Assembly (NCBI GenBank): GCA_033807695.1
Contig: CM066309.1
Location: 2,976,001 to 3,040,000, forward strand
Reading direction: 5' to 3'
Source: Daedaleopsis sinensis
Lineage: Eukaryota > Basidiomycota > Agaricomycetes > Polyporales > Polyporaceae
DNA length: 64,000 nt
Part shown: positions 44,623 to 55,241 of the stretch, one piece after another
Layout of the letters: every line of letters starts with the position of its first letter
Position numbering within the stretch: the stretch's first letter is position 1
Made by a program: the position numbers and the translations under genes
Notes under the pieces: model-generated
The model's database searches: none
Told to the model about the DNA's origin: nothing
Seen by the model: only the letters and a program-made list of their open reading frames with translations

Positions 44623-47600
44623 AGGAGATCAGGTTTAAAAGTGTCGAGACATCAACAATAAAGCATAAAATATACAGACTTAATGGTATCAAGCTACAAC
44701 TGCGCTTTTTTATGATAGTGCTGTCAGTGCTGTACGTATGTGAGAGGATGAAATTTCAAAAAGATCAGCGAAGCGTTGGGCGGATCAGCTGCGGAGGAGA
44801 TATTCTGGTCTTTATGTTTCAGAGTGACACATTCGGCAAGGTTCCGTCCGGAGATGAACATAACACTCCGAGCTCTGTGATCGGTATATTATACAGGACT
44901 GGAATTTACAGCTACTTATTAGATTACCTCCGTCTGAACTCTGACACCACATGCAACAGTACGTTTTATATGGTAGACTCAGAAAGGTGGTTCAATTGTT
45001 ACAGTGTCACCTGATAACATTAGTGGGATCAATTTGATATGGCCCTGTATTGTTTTCTCACATCTCAATACTGTATCTACCTTATTATATAGAGTGTGTA
45101 AGAGTAAGATAGGAGAATAAGTAGAGAGTAAGTACAGTAAGTTAGGGAGGGGGGTGTCAGAACCGGCCAGGACCACAGTTTGGACAATGACCGGTCAATA
45201 CTGATAACTGGACCACAATGTAGTCAGGTTCCGAAAAGACAGATCCATCGGTCAGGTTATACAAAATCTGACTAGTCGAGTTATGGTCCAGTCATCAGTT
45301 GTTGATCTTTGGGTCAAAAAACCGGACCTGACAGGACCCTACGTCATTAGTGCCGCTGTGGAACCTCAAGCTAAGATGTGCCTTGGGCTTTGGAGCGGCA
45401 TCCGTCCACCTTTGGGCGAAGAGAAACGGGCGGACGGAATCGCCTATGAGTGTGTCTCGCCCACAGATCTAGTTGTATTGTGGGCCGCGCCGTGTGGTTG
45501 CAATCTAGCCGCCGTGTTGCTGCGGAGTCTTCACACCGTGTAGCCTTCTATTCTTCTTCACATGCTAAGGTGCGAACAACAACATCCGGCCCATACTGCC
45601 CAGCAGCGACCAGCAGTTTTGCCATGGTCTCCAGTCATCAGAACAGTTGTGTTGCTCCTGACAGCTCTGAGGCAGGTCTCTCAGTAGTGCCAGTAGTCCT
45701 GAGGAGTTTTCCCCTTAGTAGTGGCTGTGCTCCAGAACTCTCTCTTCCCTCTCGCTGCTCAATCTGTCTGCAAAATTTCATATGACCCTAACGTGAGTAT
45801 ATATAATGTGTTACCAGTACACACAGCTGTGTATACGCAAATTTTAGGCCTGTAATAACTAATTATGATCCTATAATAGTTGATTTCCCGCTAATAGACA
45901 GCTTTCGCGGAGTGTGCTTATTCAGCACTGTTATTCGTCTCGGAGCACATGCACACCAGTATAGAGTACACAAAGGACATGTTATCTGGTGCATACAAAA
46001 TTGCAGGCAAATCTGACAAGTCAGCAAGATATTGCAGGTTCGGTGTTGATCTGCCTTGATCAGCAGTATACACTTACTGATCAGTGGACCTGTATACCTT
46101 TGTACTCAATGAGTACTAGCTGTCGCTGTCATGGCCCGCACCTATATATTGAGCTGTTAGGATGTAACAAGTACAGTACATACTTCAATACTGCGAGAAC
46201 GAGTCAAGCAGCACGAGATGGACTCTGGGTGAAGAAAGATAATGGAGCCTTGGCGCTAACAGTACTATGCATATCCACACAGTCTCGTGCTTAGTAAGCC
46301 GTTGTCCAGCCTCCATTTGCATGCTCACAGTCTATACTGTAACATGATGTGAACAACATGTGACAGATGTCTGAGTGCTTTCTGACTATTTTTGCATGCT
46401 TGACTGCCTGTGATTAGAAGGGATGTATGTGCCTTATATTTTTTTTCAACACTGCATGCTAAGGCTAAGCAACTGCTCAATTCATTCACTGCTGTAGCTA
46501 TCTCGTTCCAGTTCAGTAATCTGTAGATATGAATCAAGTGGCCAAGTGTTGGTGTGGGTCATTAATCTGTATCAATGTGCATTAGAGGTCAGATTAGATG
46601 GTAGAAGATAAGTTATATATGTAATTTACCATTAAGAACCTCCACTCTCAACACATATCAGAAAAATCTATTGAAGGTATTATATGTTCTGGACATATAC
46701 AACACTTATAAGTTTGTCTTTCATCCGATTCACGACTGTGTGTCGTTGCGGACCCGTATCAAACTGAGTTATGGTCCATATAGGCATTGATCAAGGTATT
46801 TAAATGTATCTGGTGTACACATGCGGCTGTGGACGGTTTGTAAATCAATGTATGCTCACCCCTAAGTATGCTGAGGAGTCTAAACTAGTATGTCATGGGG
46901 AAGGAACTTACGAACGACACGGTGGACTGCGTTGCAGGTGAAAGGAGATCTCTCGGTCCCGAAAGTGTTGTTGTTGCTGTTGGGAATAATCATGCCCAGA
47001 TAATGCATATGAACTTGGAGGACATGAGAAAGAAGTGAGCATAAGCAAAGCACTGAAAGCTATCAGCTGTGCTAAGTCTGAACTGAACGACATCACAAAT
47101 GATACTGACATTCAGTCTGTTCCTCTCTGGGAAGACATATCAACTCTAGTGATATAACACATGGGGGTCTGCTCGGAGCTGCCATCTCTGATCCTCTATC
47201 TACATATACAACAACATTGACTTACAACATCACACACACCTCTACTCTCAGTAACCTCTCCACAGTTTCGTAACTAAGGCCTAAAACCGTTGTACTTACC
47301 CCTATCCTCTAACCCTGTTCTTCGTGGATCTCCAGGTCGTATCAGTACTGTCATGCTCCTGTGTAAACCTCAGTGCAGAATACAGATGCGAACATGGGGG
47401 CCTGTCACTGGCACACCTGCGGCTGTGCCCAGTTTATGCGTCGGATGAGTATGCTTGTCCGCGTTACAGATATAGAAATCCCAAGGCTTTACATCATCAT
47501 ACCAAGTCCACACCACATCACTAAGCACATCAGCACTCTGTCAATGACAACACAACATATATAAGTAGCCCGAACATGCTCTTCAATCAATATTGACATC

Positions 47601-49311
47601 CTCCGAAAATAGCACCAATGCACCGCACTACAGGATTGTGGTCAAGAGAGCTCCTCAATGAGTCACAGAGTAGTATTAGGTTGTCTGAGTATTGTCCTGG
47701 GCTAAGACTGCATGATAACAATGCACACATGTTTCCAGTATACTTTGTGGCAGAGTACTTATTAACTTAAGGCACCTGCTACCAGTGGTGTTACACTACA
47801 TGATTGTGAATGTTTGTTTGTCTTGTAACAATGTACTGCCTCATTTCAAGTTATACAGGACATATACGGGCACCAGAACTGCACATTAACTCGGATACGT
47901 AGTCAGTGAGGTTGCACATAATATTGGTGCTGTACTAGAGCCGAGTGTTATCCCACAAGTGGTAAGATGGCTTTGTAAAGTACCAGACCCAGGCGACCTT
48001 AACAACTCACACTGAATCAATGTCCTGAGGTACTTTGTGTACAAGCTTTGAACTGTGTAGCATATCTGACATCATAGAAACAACTTAAACTTGTGCAGGG
48101 CAAACGAGTGCCAGCATACGATATATGACAAGTGAAAAACCCTGACATGGAGGTGCCGTTTACAGATAATGAATATGACTGATTATACACCAATTTCTCA
48201 GGCTTTCATCATTATTGGTGCTGACTGTGTTCTTCGGTAGCTGTGCCACAGACACACCACGTTTCAGGTACCTATAGGAATGTACGAGGTATGCACAAGG
48301 TTTCCACATATATCAATTGAAGTATCGTATTCTAGGCTAGTTTTTGCGTAAGGTGACACTATTCTATCTACTCGGAACATACAGTGAGGGATGGATGTCG
48401 ATTTCGGGTTGTCGCTGCAGTCGATTGTCTGATGAGTACTAACTTGAACCAGCCCCGATTACCTGCGCAATGATATGCAGTAACAGACAATACTGCTATG
48501 CGTGATGTTACTGAGCGCTGCAACTCTGCCATGCAGGGGCCACCGGGGCCCTTTAGCCGCGAACTTCGCAAGTCGACAAAGCGGTATTAAGACAAAAGTG
48601 GGTTTTGCTGATGTGATGAGCCAGTAGTCATCGGTAGTGTGGATCCTCCAGGTCTAGTATCCATAAACCTGACACTACTTATATGTTTGCGTTAATCATT
48701 CATAGCATCCTGTCAAAAGTGGTGCGATTCCTGATCCCCAGGAGAACATTAACCCAGTCGGTTATCTGAGTCGATAAATTGCTGCCGGACTCCGAGATGA
48801 TACCCAGTCACCGGCGGCCCGGATGTGTATGTGATTGACTTCAAAGTGCACTGTGGCAGTACCGAGCGGCCTTGCGCAACCTGTGCATATACTGGGAGTA
48901 TCGCTATTATATTGAGGATCCGTCTATAGCCGGACTGTCCTTGATATCGTCAAAGGATGAACTATGGTAGAAGAACTACTAGTATACAATAGTCACGGCC
49001 CTGACACAGTGACGACTTGGTACTGTTCTATGTACGAAAGCTAACTAACAGCCAATGGACAGTATGGTGAGCGTACGGCAGCATTCCTTACGAGTTCTAA
49101 ATATTCTGGACGTATAGTAGCAGGGGCCCCCGTGGCTTGTACCGATGGTACAAGTTGTACGACGTGTGTAATACTAACAAGCAGACCAGGTCACATTGTC
49201 GGTTGAAAGAGGGCGGTATCCTGCCCGGCGGTATCCAGTAGTAGTCAACAATGAGCTGTAGAAAACCGGACAAGAGCCAGCGGAATGACGTACTACGTGT
49301 CGCCGCGAAAA
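44623..49311. other. AT-rich gene-poor island, likely decayed repeats
   Basis: About 4.7 kb with visibly lower GC than all flanking sequence and with stops in every frame about every 60 codons or fewer, except short frames. One relic with a zinc-type motif lies at 46810-46941. A cluster of GGTCC/GGACC words and the palindrome TGACCGGTCA (45188-45197) occur at 45160-45330. It has the look of old transposon sequence, but no reverse transcriptase or transposase core was found. Confidence 0.45.
46810..46941 (+). pseudogene. Possible transposase relic (CxC zinc motif)
   Basis: A short frame reads LVYTCGCGRFVNQCM, then about 20 residues, then GTYERHGGLRCR and a stop. The Cys-x-Cys-x-Arg-Phe plus (T/F)-Y-x-R-H spacing resembles the N-terminal zinc motif of KDZ-type fungal transposases. 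The rest of such a protein is not found around it, so this is at most a fragment in the AT-rich island. Confidence 0.2.
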
Positions 49312-50166
49312 CTATGTGTCGTGATGGTGTGCAACGTGGTGTCCTCGAGATCCACTCAGTACACTGCGTCCGCGGCGGGTGCGTGTACTCGACGATCCCC
49401 TTCCTCGTCGTTGACTGTCGTGAGAGGCCACAAGTCTGCCCCGGGCGGCGCCCCGCCACCCTGCACGGCGCCGTCGGTGTCCAGGAGCAGACTGGGACCT
49501 GTCTAGCAGGGTGTCATCTGAATCGGTCGCGTCCGAGACATCGACGTATTCTTCGCCGTAAGCGAGGTCGGCGAGTTCGTGTGGTGACCGGATGCATGAG
49601 GCACCCGAGCATTCCCTGAAATCCCGGGCTCCGAAGAGGATGTCGCTGAGTGGAACTATATCCCACCTGTCCGGGTCGAAGGGATCGCATTGATCATCCT
49701 GAGTACACTGGAAACTTGGGAGGACCCGGACGTCGTATGGGACTTGGAGCTGGACAAGGCCGACCGAAGTCCTGCTGCATTCATTTACAACAGTTATTGT
49801 TGCACGGTCGCGACCGGAGCGGTCTATCGTCGCGACACACCCTTGCACGTGTGCGTCGTAGACGGAGATTGTGTTCGGATCCACGGAAGCGACCTGAAAG
49901 GCAGGCCGCGTGGTAGCGTAGATGCGGAGGAACGAATTTGCCGTGATAGGCTGAAGGGGCCACGCAGCTAGCGTATACACGTGCCCTTTCTTCAGACCGT
50001 AGGCCTTCCGAGACCATAGGGAGTAAGATGTCCATCGCGCGACGATATCGAGGGGAAGAGCGGGAGGGGTGGACTGAGAAGGAGAAGTTTCCGGCGACTG
50101 ATACGCAGTGCCAGCCATCGGGACACCGGATACAAGCAGTGTAGCTGCGGGATGGGCAATGTTCAT
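49312..50166 (-). CDS. Orphan protein B, paralogue of orphan A
   Basis: Open frame of about 284 residues from the ATG at 50164-50166; a GT-AG intron acceptor (CTACGCAG) lies just upstream, so an extra first exon is possible. The start MNIAHPAATLLVSGVPMAG is weakly hydrophobic and could be part of a signal sequence. A beta-rich domain (YTLAAWPLQPI, TRPAF, YDAHVQGCVATIDRSGR, ATITVVNECSR, VGLVQLQV) matches orphan A at the same spacing, including the Cys after VNE. An acidic segment and a basic Arg-rich C-terminus follow, again like A. It lies 757 bp downstream of the R1 gene on the same strand. Function not recognised. Confidence 0.5.
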   Translation of the reverse strand: MNIAHPAATLLVSGVPMAGTAYQSPETSPSQSTPPALPLDIVARWTSYSLWSRKAYGLKKGHVYTLAAWPLQPITANSFLRIYATTRPAFQVASVDPNTISVYDAHVQGCVATIDRSGRDRATITVVNECSRTSVGLVQLQVPYDVRVLPSFQCTQDDQCDPFDPDRWDIVPLSDILFGARDFRECSGASCIRSPHELADLAYGEEYVDVSDATDSDDTLLDRSQSAPGHRRRRAGWRGAARGRLVASHDSQRRGRGSSSTRTRRGRSVLSGSRGHHVAHHHDT

Positions 50167-50923
50167 CAGGATGAGGTCTGCGTAGGAAAGAAACCGGCGA
50201 CGTGAGCAGGTGTGCACGTACACGTGTATCAGCGTGGAAGTGGTGGCTGGAGCTGTTGGCTGCTGCCGTGGACCTCGTCCGTGAGGTGACAGTGATCCTC
50301 ACGATGAGTTCGAGGGAACGAATGGCTTATCGCCAGGTCTGTACGTGACCTAAATACAACAGTCAGGTTATAGCTGTGATCGAGATGGTGCGCGTCACGC
50401 TCTACACGAAATAGGAAGACAATTGACCGGTCACGACACGGTGATCGTGGACGTTCACTGCCAGGAACGGGTCTGATATAGGGCACAGCCAAGGAGTTCT
50501 GTACAATGTGCGAAAAGAACGAGTAGAGTAGAGTCATCCAGAGCCGCTTCGCCCACACACGGACCGAGAGGGCGGTAACCGCGCAACTAAACCACCGTAG
50601 ACTGTTGCTGTACAACGTGACGTAACATCAGTTTTCAAGTCCGCAAAACGCATCGTAACAAATGACTTGTTATTCTTATCAATGACCAGGAAATACAGAA
50701 CTACACGAACAGTGCTCGGCACTGGCACGCTGGAGAAATCACCGAGGACTTTGATCACAGCAACGGGAGACAACCGACGCAGATCTACTAGTACCAGGGA
50801 CACAGTAACGACAACGAAATAATCCTACACAAGAGACGCAACAACATCAGGGTTTCACTCTACATCGGAGACAGGCAACAGAACTGTAGGGTGCCGAAGA
50901 AACAAGCTCAAGGTGTCAGACAG
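50167..50923. other. Intergenic region between orphan B and R1
   Basis: 757 bp without a recognised gene. It may contain a first exon of orphan B and the 3' UTR of R1. Confidence 0.4.
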
Positions 50924-53900
50924 TTACCCGGTACAGGCATTACACCCCGCCAGTGAACAGGGTTCGGACTCGGGGTACTGATCGAGAAGGCCGACCTGTG
51001 CACACGAATCAGCGACGCACACCGACGGCTGAGCAGCACCATAGAAACATTACCTGGCTCCCAACTGATCGACGAACAACTCCGCCGCCTTCCCTGCTTC
51101 CGGTACTAGAATGACCTCCCGGAGATGTTGGCCGATCAGCGTCATCGGGCGTGCTACCTCCAGAATCGGACGCGTCAACAGATCCAAACCGGATGGGGAC
51201 CTCGACACTGGATCCCGACGCCACTGGTGCCACGTCACCCCAACGGGGAGCGACGGGCGAGGCCGGGAAACCGCGCAAACCGTGCACCAAACGCCGCGCA
51301 GGGACGGTCGGGGCGGACGGAACAGCGTACGGAAGCGGGAAAGTGGGTGCTCTAGATCGCAAGTAGTACACGCCGGTCTTGAGACCTCGCCTCCAACCAT
51401 GGAGATACAGCTCTTTCTGCAATAAGACACCTTCAGCGATCTGCGGTACAGGCGAATGGAAACACAACTAACCATCGAAGCCCATTGCGGGGACGCGACA
51501 TACAACGTCAAACTCTCACTCTGATCCACGTACGGAGCGCGATCTGCGGCCATATCAACCATCACCTTTGGGTCTATCTCCCACACGGTGCGGTAGATAT
51601 CTTTCATCGCCGCCGGGAATCCGGGTACAGCCGCCACTGACCCTAGAACAGTATGAGACAAGACAGACGACGCACGATCCTCGGACTCTCACCGTGGTCA
51701 CGCACTATGGCCTGACGAAGATCGTCCGACCACAGCCCCCGCGCAACGAGGTCCCTGACCAACCAAGGACAGAACTCGGTATACTCTCCACTCTGGAGTC
51801 GATGAGTAGCAACGTTGCTACAGGACACCACGGAATCAACGGATGCACTGTACAATGGAGCACCTGGAACGGCGTACCTCAAGCGGGGCTCCGTGCCTTC
51901 CGAGTTACCGAGGAGATGTGCAGTGGATGCGGTAGGCATCTGGGCTGTCAACATCGCATTCCGCAGCCCGTACCTCAGAATCCGCTTTCTAAGACCCACG
52001 AAGTCATGCCTCTCACTGGGCACCACACTCCACCGATCAGGTGTCAGTATCCCCTTCGACGCTGGGGAACCTTCCCACGCAGGGTATGGACCAAGTTCTT
52101 CCGCAGCGTCGCAGCTCGCTTCAAGTGCTGCATGGTAAATGGTCTCGAACACGTCGACGTTGAAAGCCTTCGCATCCGGAGAACCGAATGCGATCGCCCG
52201 CGACCGAAGACAGTCTGCGAACCCTTGGACCCCCAAGCCTAAGGCCCTCCACGTCAGGGACGCCGTTCGAACAGATTCGGACGGATACTGAGCACGATCG
52301 AGCAGGATATCCAGGTTTCGAATCGCGATCTTGGCCACTCGATGGAGAAGTCCGAAGTCGAAGGAAAGGTCGGACCTAACGAACCGTGGCAACGCTATAG
52401 AAGCCAAGGTGCACACAGCGGGCTCCCCGTCGGCACAGTACTGGACAATCTCTGTACAAAGATTGGAGGCCTGGATCAATCCCCGGTGGCTTTGATTGTT
52501 CTTATCTATCACGTAAGGACAACGGTCAATTCGGTGAACTCGGTGCACGAAAGGCAAACACGCGCACCGTTGACAGAGTCACGGAAAATGATGAACGGGG
52601 TACCCGACTCTCGCTGCGCGTCGGAGATGGACCGGAAAAGCAAGCTTGCCGCGACCCGCGTCTTCGGAATCGCCACTGACTCGTACTCCTCGTAGAGCGA
52701 GTCGAAATCAGGTCCGAAAACGGCGTTCAAGCCCGGGACGTCGACCGGGTCGAACAGTGTCCAGTAAGAATCCTGTTCCAGCCGTCTCATGCTGTACGCG
52801 ATTAGCGGCGCAGATTTCGAAGAGGAAGGCACGCACAATATATCCGGCACGAGCACACCAGGGAACAAGTGCACGGGACGATTGATTGGTGCGACCTTAG
52901 TCGTCCTGCATGTGACGAGAGAGCGAACCTCCGAGTGCCAGATCGATATATAGATTGCGCCGGAACAGGGGCGCATAGAGCCACTCGACGAAAGAAACGC
53001 GGCGTGACTGTCATAGAGACGCAGCAGCTGCATAACACCGGGCGTGGAGTTAACTCCAATGCTACACGCGACGTGTTAGAGGGACTACCGATCGACAACG
53101 GGACCGACGCACCGCCGAGCTGGGACCTCCGCAAACGACATGCCGACCCCACCCCCGGATCGCCACAGCAAGTCAAGATCAGAGGCGCCGCGTAGGAGCC
53201 CATGGGGACTTGAAACGTCCGGCTGAAATATGTAGCACGAGGCGAAGTTGGTCTTAGTAGTCCCTCCATTGCGCGTGATGGGCGTCGCATGCGTGTAGAG
53301 ACCACGAGACAAGACGTCGTACGTCTCCAGGACCTTAGCTATGTTCGACCTATGCACCGCAACGGCAATCCGCATATGCATAAACTGAGGTCGTTCAACA
53401 GGTGTCTCGACGAGACTGGACCTCGACAGGTACGTCTGGGTAAGGCAGTGCGCGCTCATGCTATCGAAGTGGTCAGATCGTAGAGTGCATGCGAGATGTA
53501 GCACACTCACTACCCCATCCTATAGTCCCGATTATGAACAAGGGCGTTGTCGAGCTCGGAGCCGTGACGAAGGACCGCCTCCAACAGGTCCGGATGCAGC
53601 GACAACGACGCCGCTACAAAGGACACAGCCCTGTCAGGACATGCTGCACTGGAAAGACCGACCACATACTGTTGGAGCGGACCCACTGCGAAAAGGATTT
53701 GTTCACGAGTTTGTGGATATTAGCTATCAAGATTCTCCCAGCGAGACGGCTGTAGTCAGGGTGCCTTCCAGCGAAGCTGGCAACACACGACGCGGCGAAG
53801 GTCTAAAGTTAGATTATCGTTGTCTTCAGCACGGGACTAGTGTCGTTCGCAGGACCAGACACTTCTAACCTGTATCTGGTAAGTCGTAGTTTGAGGCCTG

Positions 53901-54374
53901 ACACCAGCGATAATTGTCTTAAGAATCCTGAGAAGAACGACAGTCAGCTGTCTGAACAGTGCACGTACTTTGAAACAGTGATGCCGAGAGGCCCAAGGGG
54001 AACGTACTGTCGGTAGTCGATGTATTTCGTGTCTAGATCCCAAGACATCTAACAGGTCGCAGTCAACACAGGACCTGCAGATAACGCTTCAAGGACACCA
54101 CCTACAATCTTCAAGGAGTGCAACAACTACAAAGAGGTGTCAGCAGCACGTAGCGTGCGTACGACAACGACACGGACTTTACCGGCGTTGAACGGCTGTG
54201 GTTCGCTGGAGAGCCGACGTGAGTGACGAAACTCCGGCATCTATCAACACGACTAACCCGTCTACGACAACCAGGTACGTCAGTTGGCTCCTGTACGAGG
54301 GTAAATAAACAACAGACATCGACCAGACACTCACTTCGCTTCACGATGTCGAACATGGGGACAACGCTAGTCAT
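50924..54374 (-). CDS. Diverged ribonucleotide reductase large subunit (R1, class Ia)
   Basis: Converts NDPs to dNDPs with a small subunit (R2). About 870 residues, about 12 exons joined by GT-AG introns; start ATG 54372-54374, stop TAA 50924-50926. From the N-terminus: an ATP-cone-like start (FDIVKR|NGLVVLID); RHPDYSRLAGRILIANIHK; VERPQFMHMRIAVAVHR; THATPI; NFASCYIFQ (first redox Cys); SGGGVGMSF; QLLRLYD; AIYISIWH; QASNLCTEI (thiyl-radical Cys with Asn and Glu); AVCTLASIALP (second redox Cys); ETIYHAALEASC; MPTASTAHLLGNSE; KDIYRTVWEI; MAADRAPYVDQSESL; GLKTGVYYLRSRAP (Tyr-Tyr radical path); and a last exon ending CSLAGCNACTG, the C-terminal Cys pair. Loop 2, loop 1 and the ATP cone differ strongly from yeast Rnr1. 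It is probably a second R1 beside the housekeeping one. The first two exons are the least certain. Confidence 0.87.
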
Positions 54375-55241
54375 TGCAGAGCAAAGCAGAGGAGGCGACT
54401 TTGGATATGACTGAGATGGTGAGGAGACAGAACTCTTGGAGCGCGGACGCTATATATCGTCGTAGCTTGCGCAGTAGCAAGGTGTGTCCGACCAACACCT
54501 CTGCCGCGCGGAGTACGCTAGACTTCGCTCGGGTAGGGCATCGTAGAACGTACCCTCTGAAGGGACCCGGCATCGCTAACGTACCGGAGCGAGTCTATAG
54601 TTACCATGAACCAGAAGGGCTCAGTCGAGCCCAAGTAAGCCGATCTGCAATGGAAGACGTTCAGGGTCCGCCGTCCGGAACGAAAAAAAGGTCGACGACA
54701 CACCTGATGTACCGCAGAGCTGCGTTGCTGCGGACAGCGCTTAGAGGCTCGGAAAGAATGACGTTGGCTGCGCCGAGACCGGTAACAGGATCGAGTTTGC
54801 GCATATTCAGAGGGCGCTCACGAGCTCGTATGAGATACATGAGCCGCTCTGGCCGTTATTTGATGTATCGCTGCACCAATGTGGATTAGCCTGGCAGTCC
54901 CTGAATGTAGGTATGTGCCACAGTGCTCACTACTCTGTTTCCGCAGCTCGAGCGGTTGGGCACAATCAGTGCCAGTACGACACCTGTACGTAACATCGGG
55001 TGTCGACTCTTTGCGGACAGTAATAGACACAAAGAGCGGGAGCCGGAACACGCACGGAACGAACTATCCCGTGCGCACCTCTACGCAGCGCAGCGCACTG
55101 TTCGTGTGGTGAGTATGCAGGGGTTCTGTCGACAGGACGAGGACTCACATATCCGCAACTGTTTATAATCACCCGGGCCTTACTGGTTCTTCGTAACTCA
55201 CGCCGGGCCTCGCCATTGGTATCTACACCATTAATCTCGAC
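54375..55241. promoter_or_regulatory. Divergent region between R1 and the gene at 55242
   Basis: 867 bp that hold the promoters of two divergent genes. Short frames on the plus strand are antisense-type with no motif. No TATA box stands out. Confidence 0.35.

Noticed and set aside
44623..49311. LTR retrotransposon
   Set aside because: No paired long terminal repeats and no reverse transcriptase or integrase motif could be found by eye.
51009..51467. R1 C-terminus apparently without a Cys-x2-Cys pair
   Set aside because: The unspliced frame ends early; a 57-nt intron leads to a last exon ending in CNACTG, so the redox tail is present.
51568..52242. Plus-strand frame of 224 codons in the R1 region
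   Set aside because: Exactly opposite to conserved R1 exons; no independent motif.
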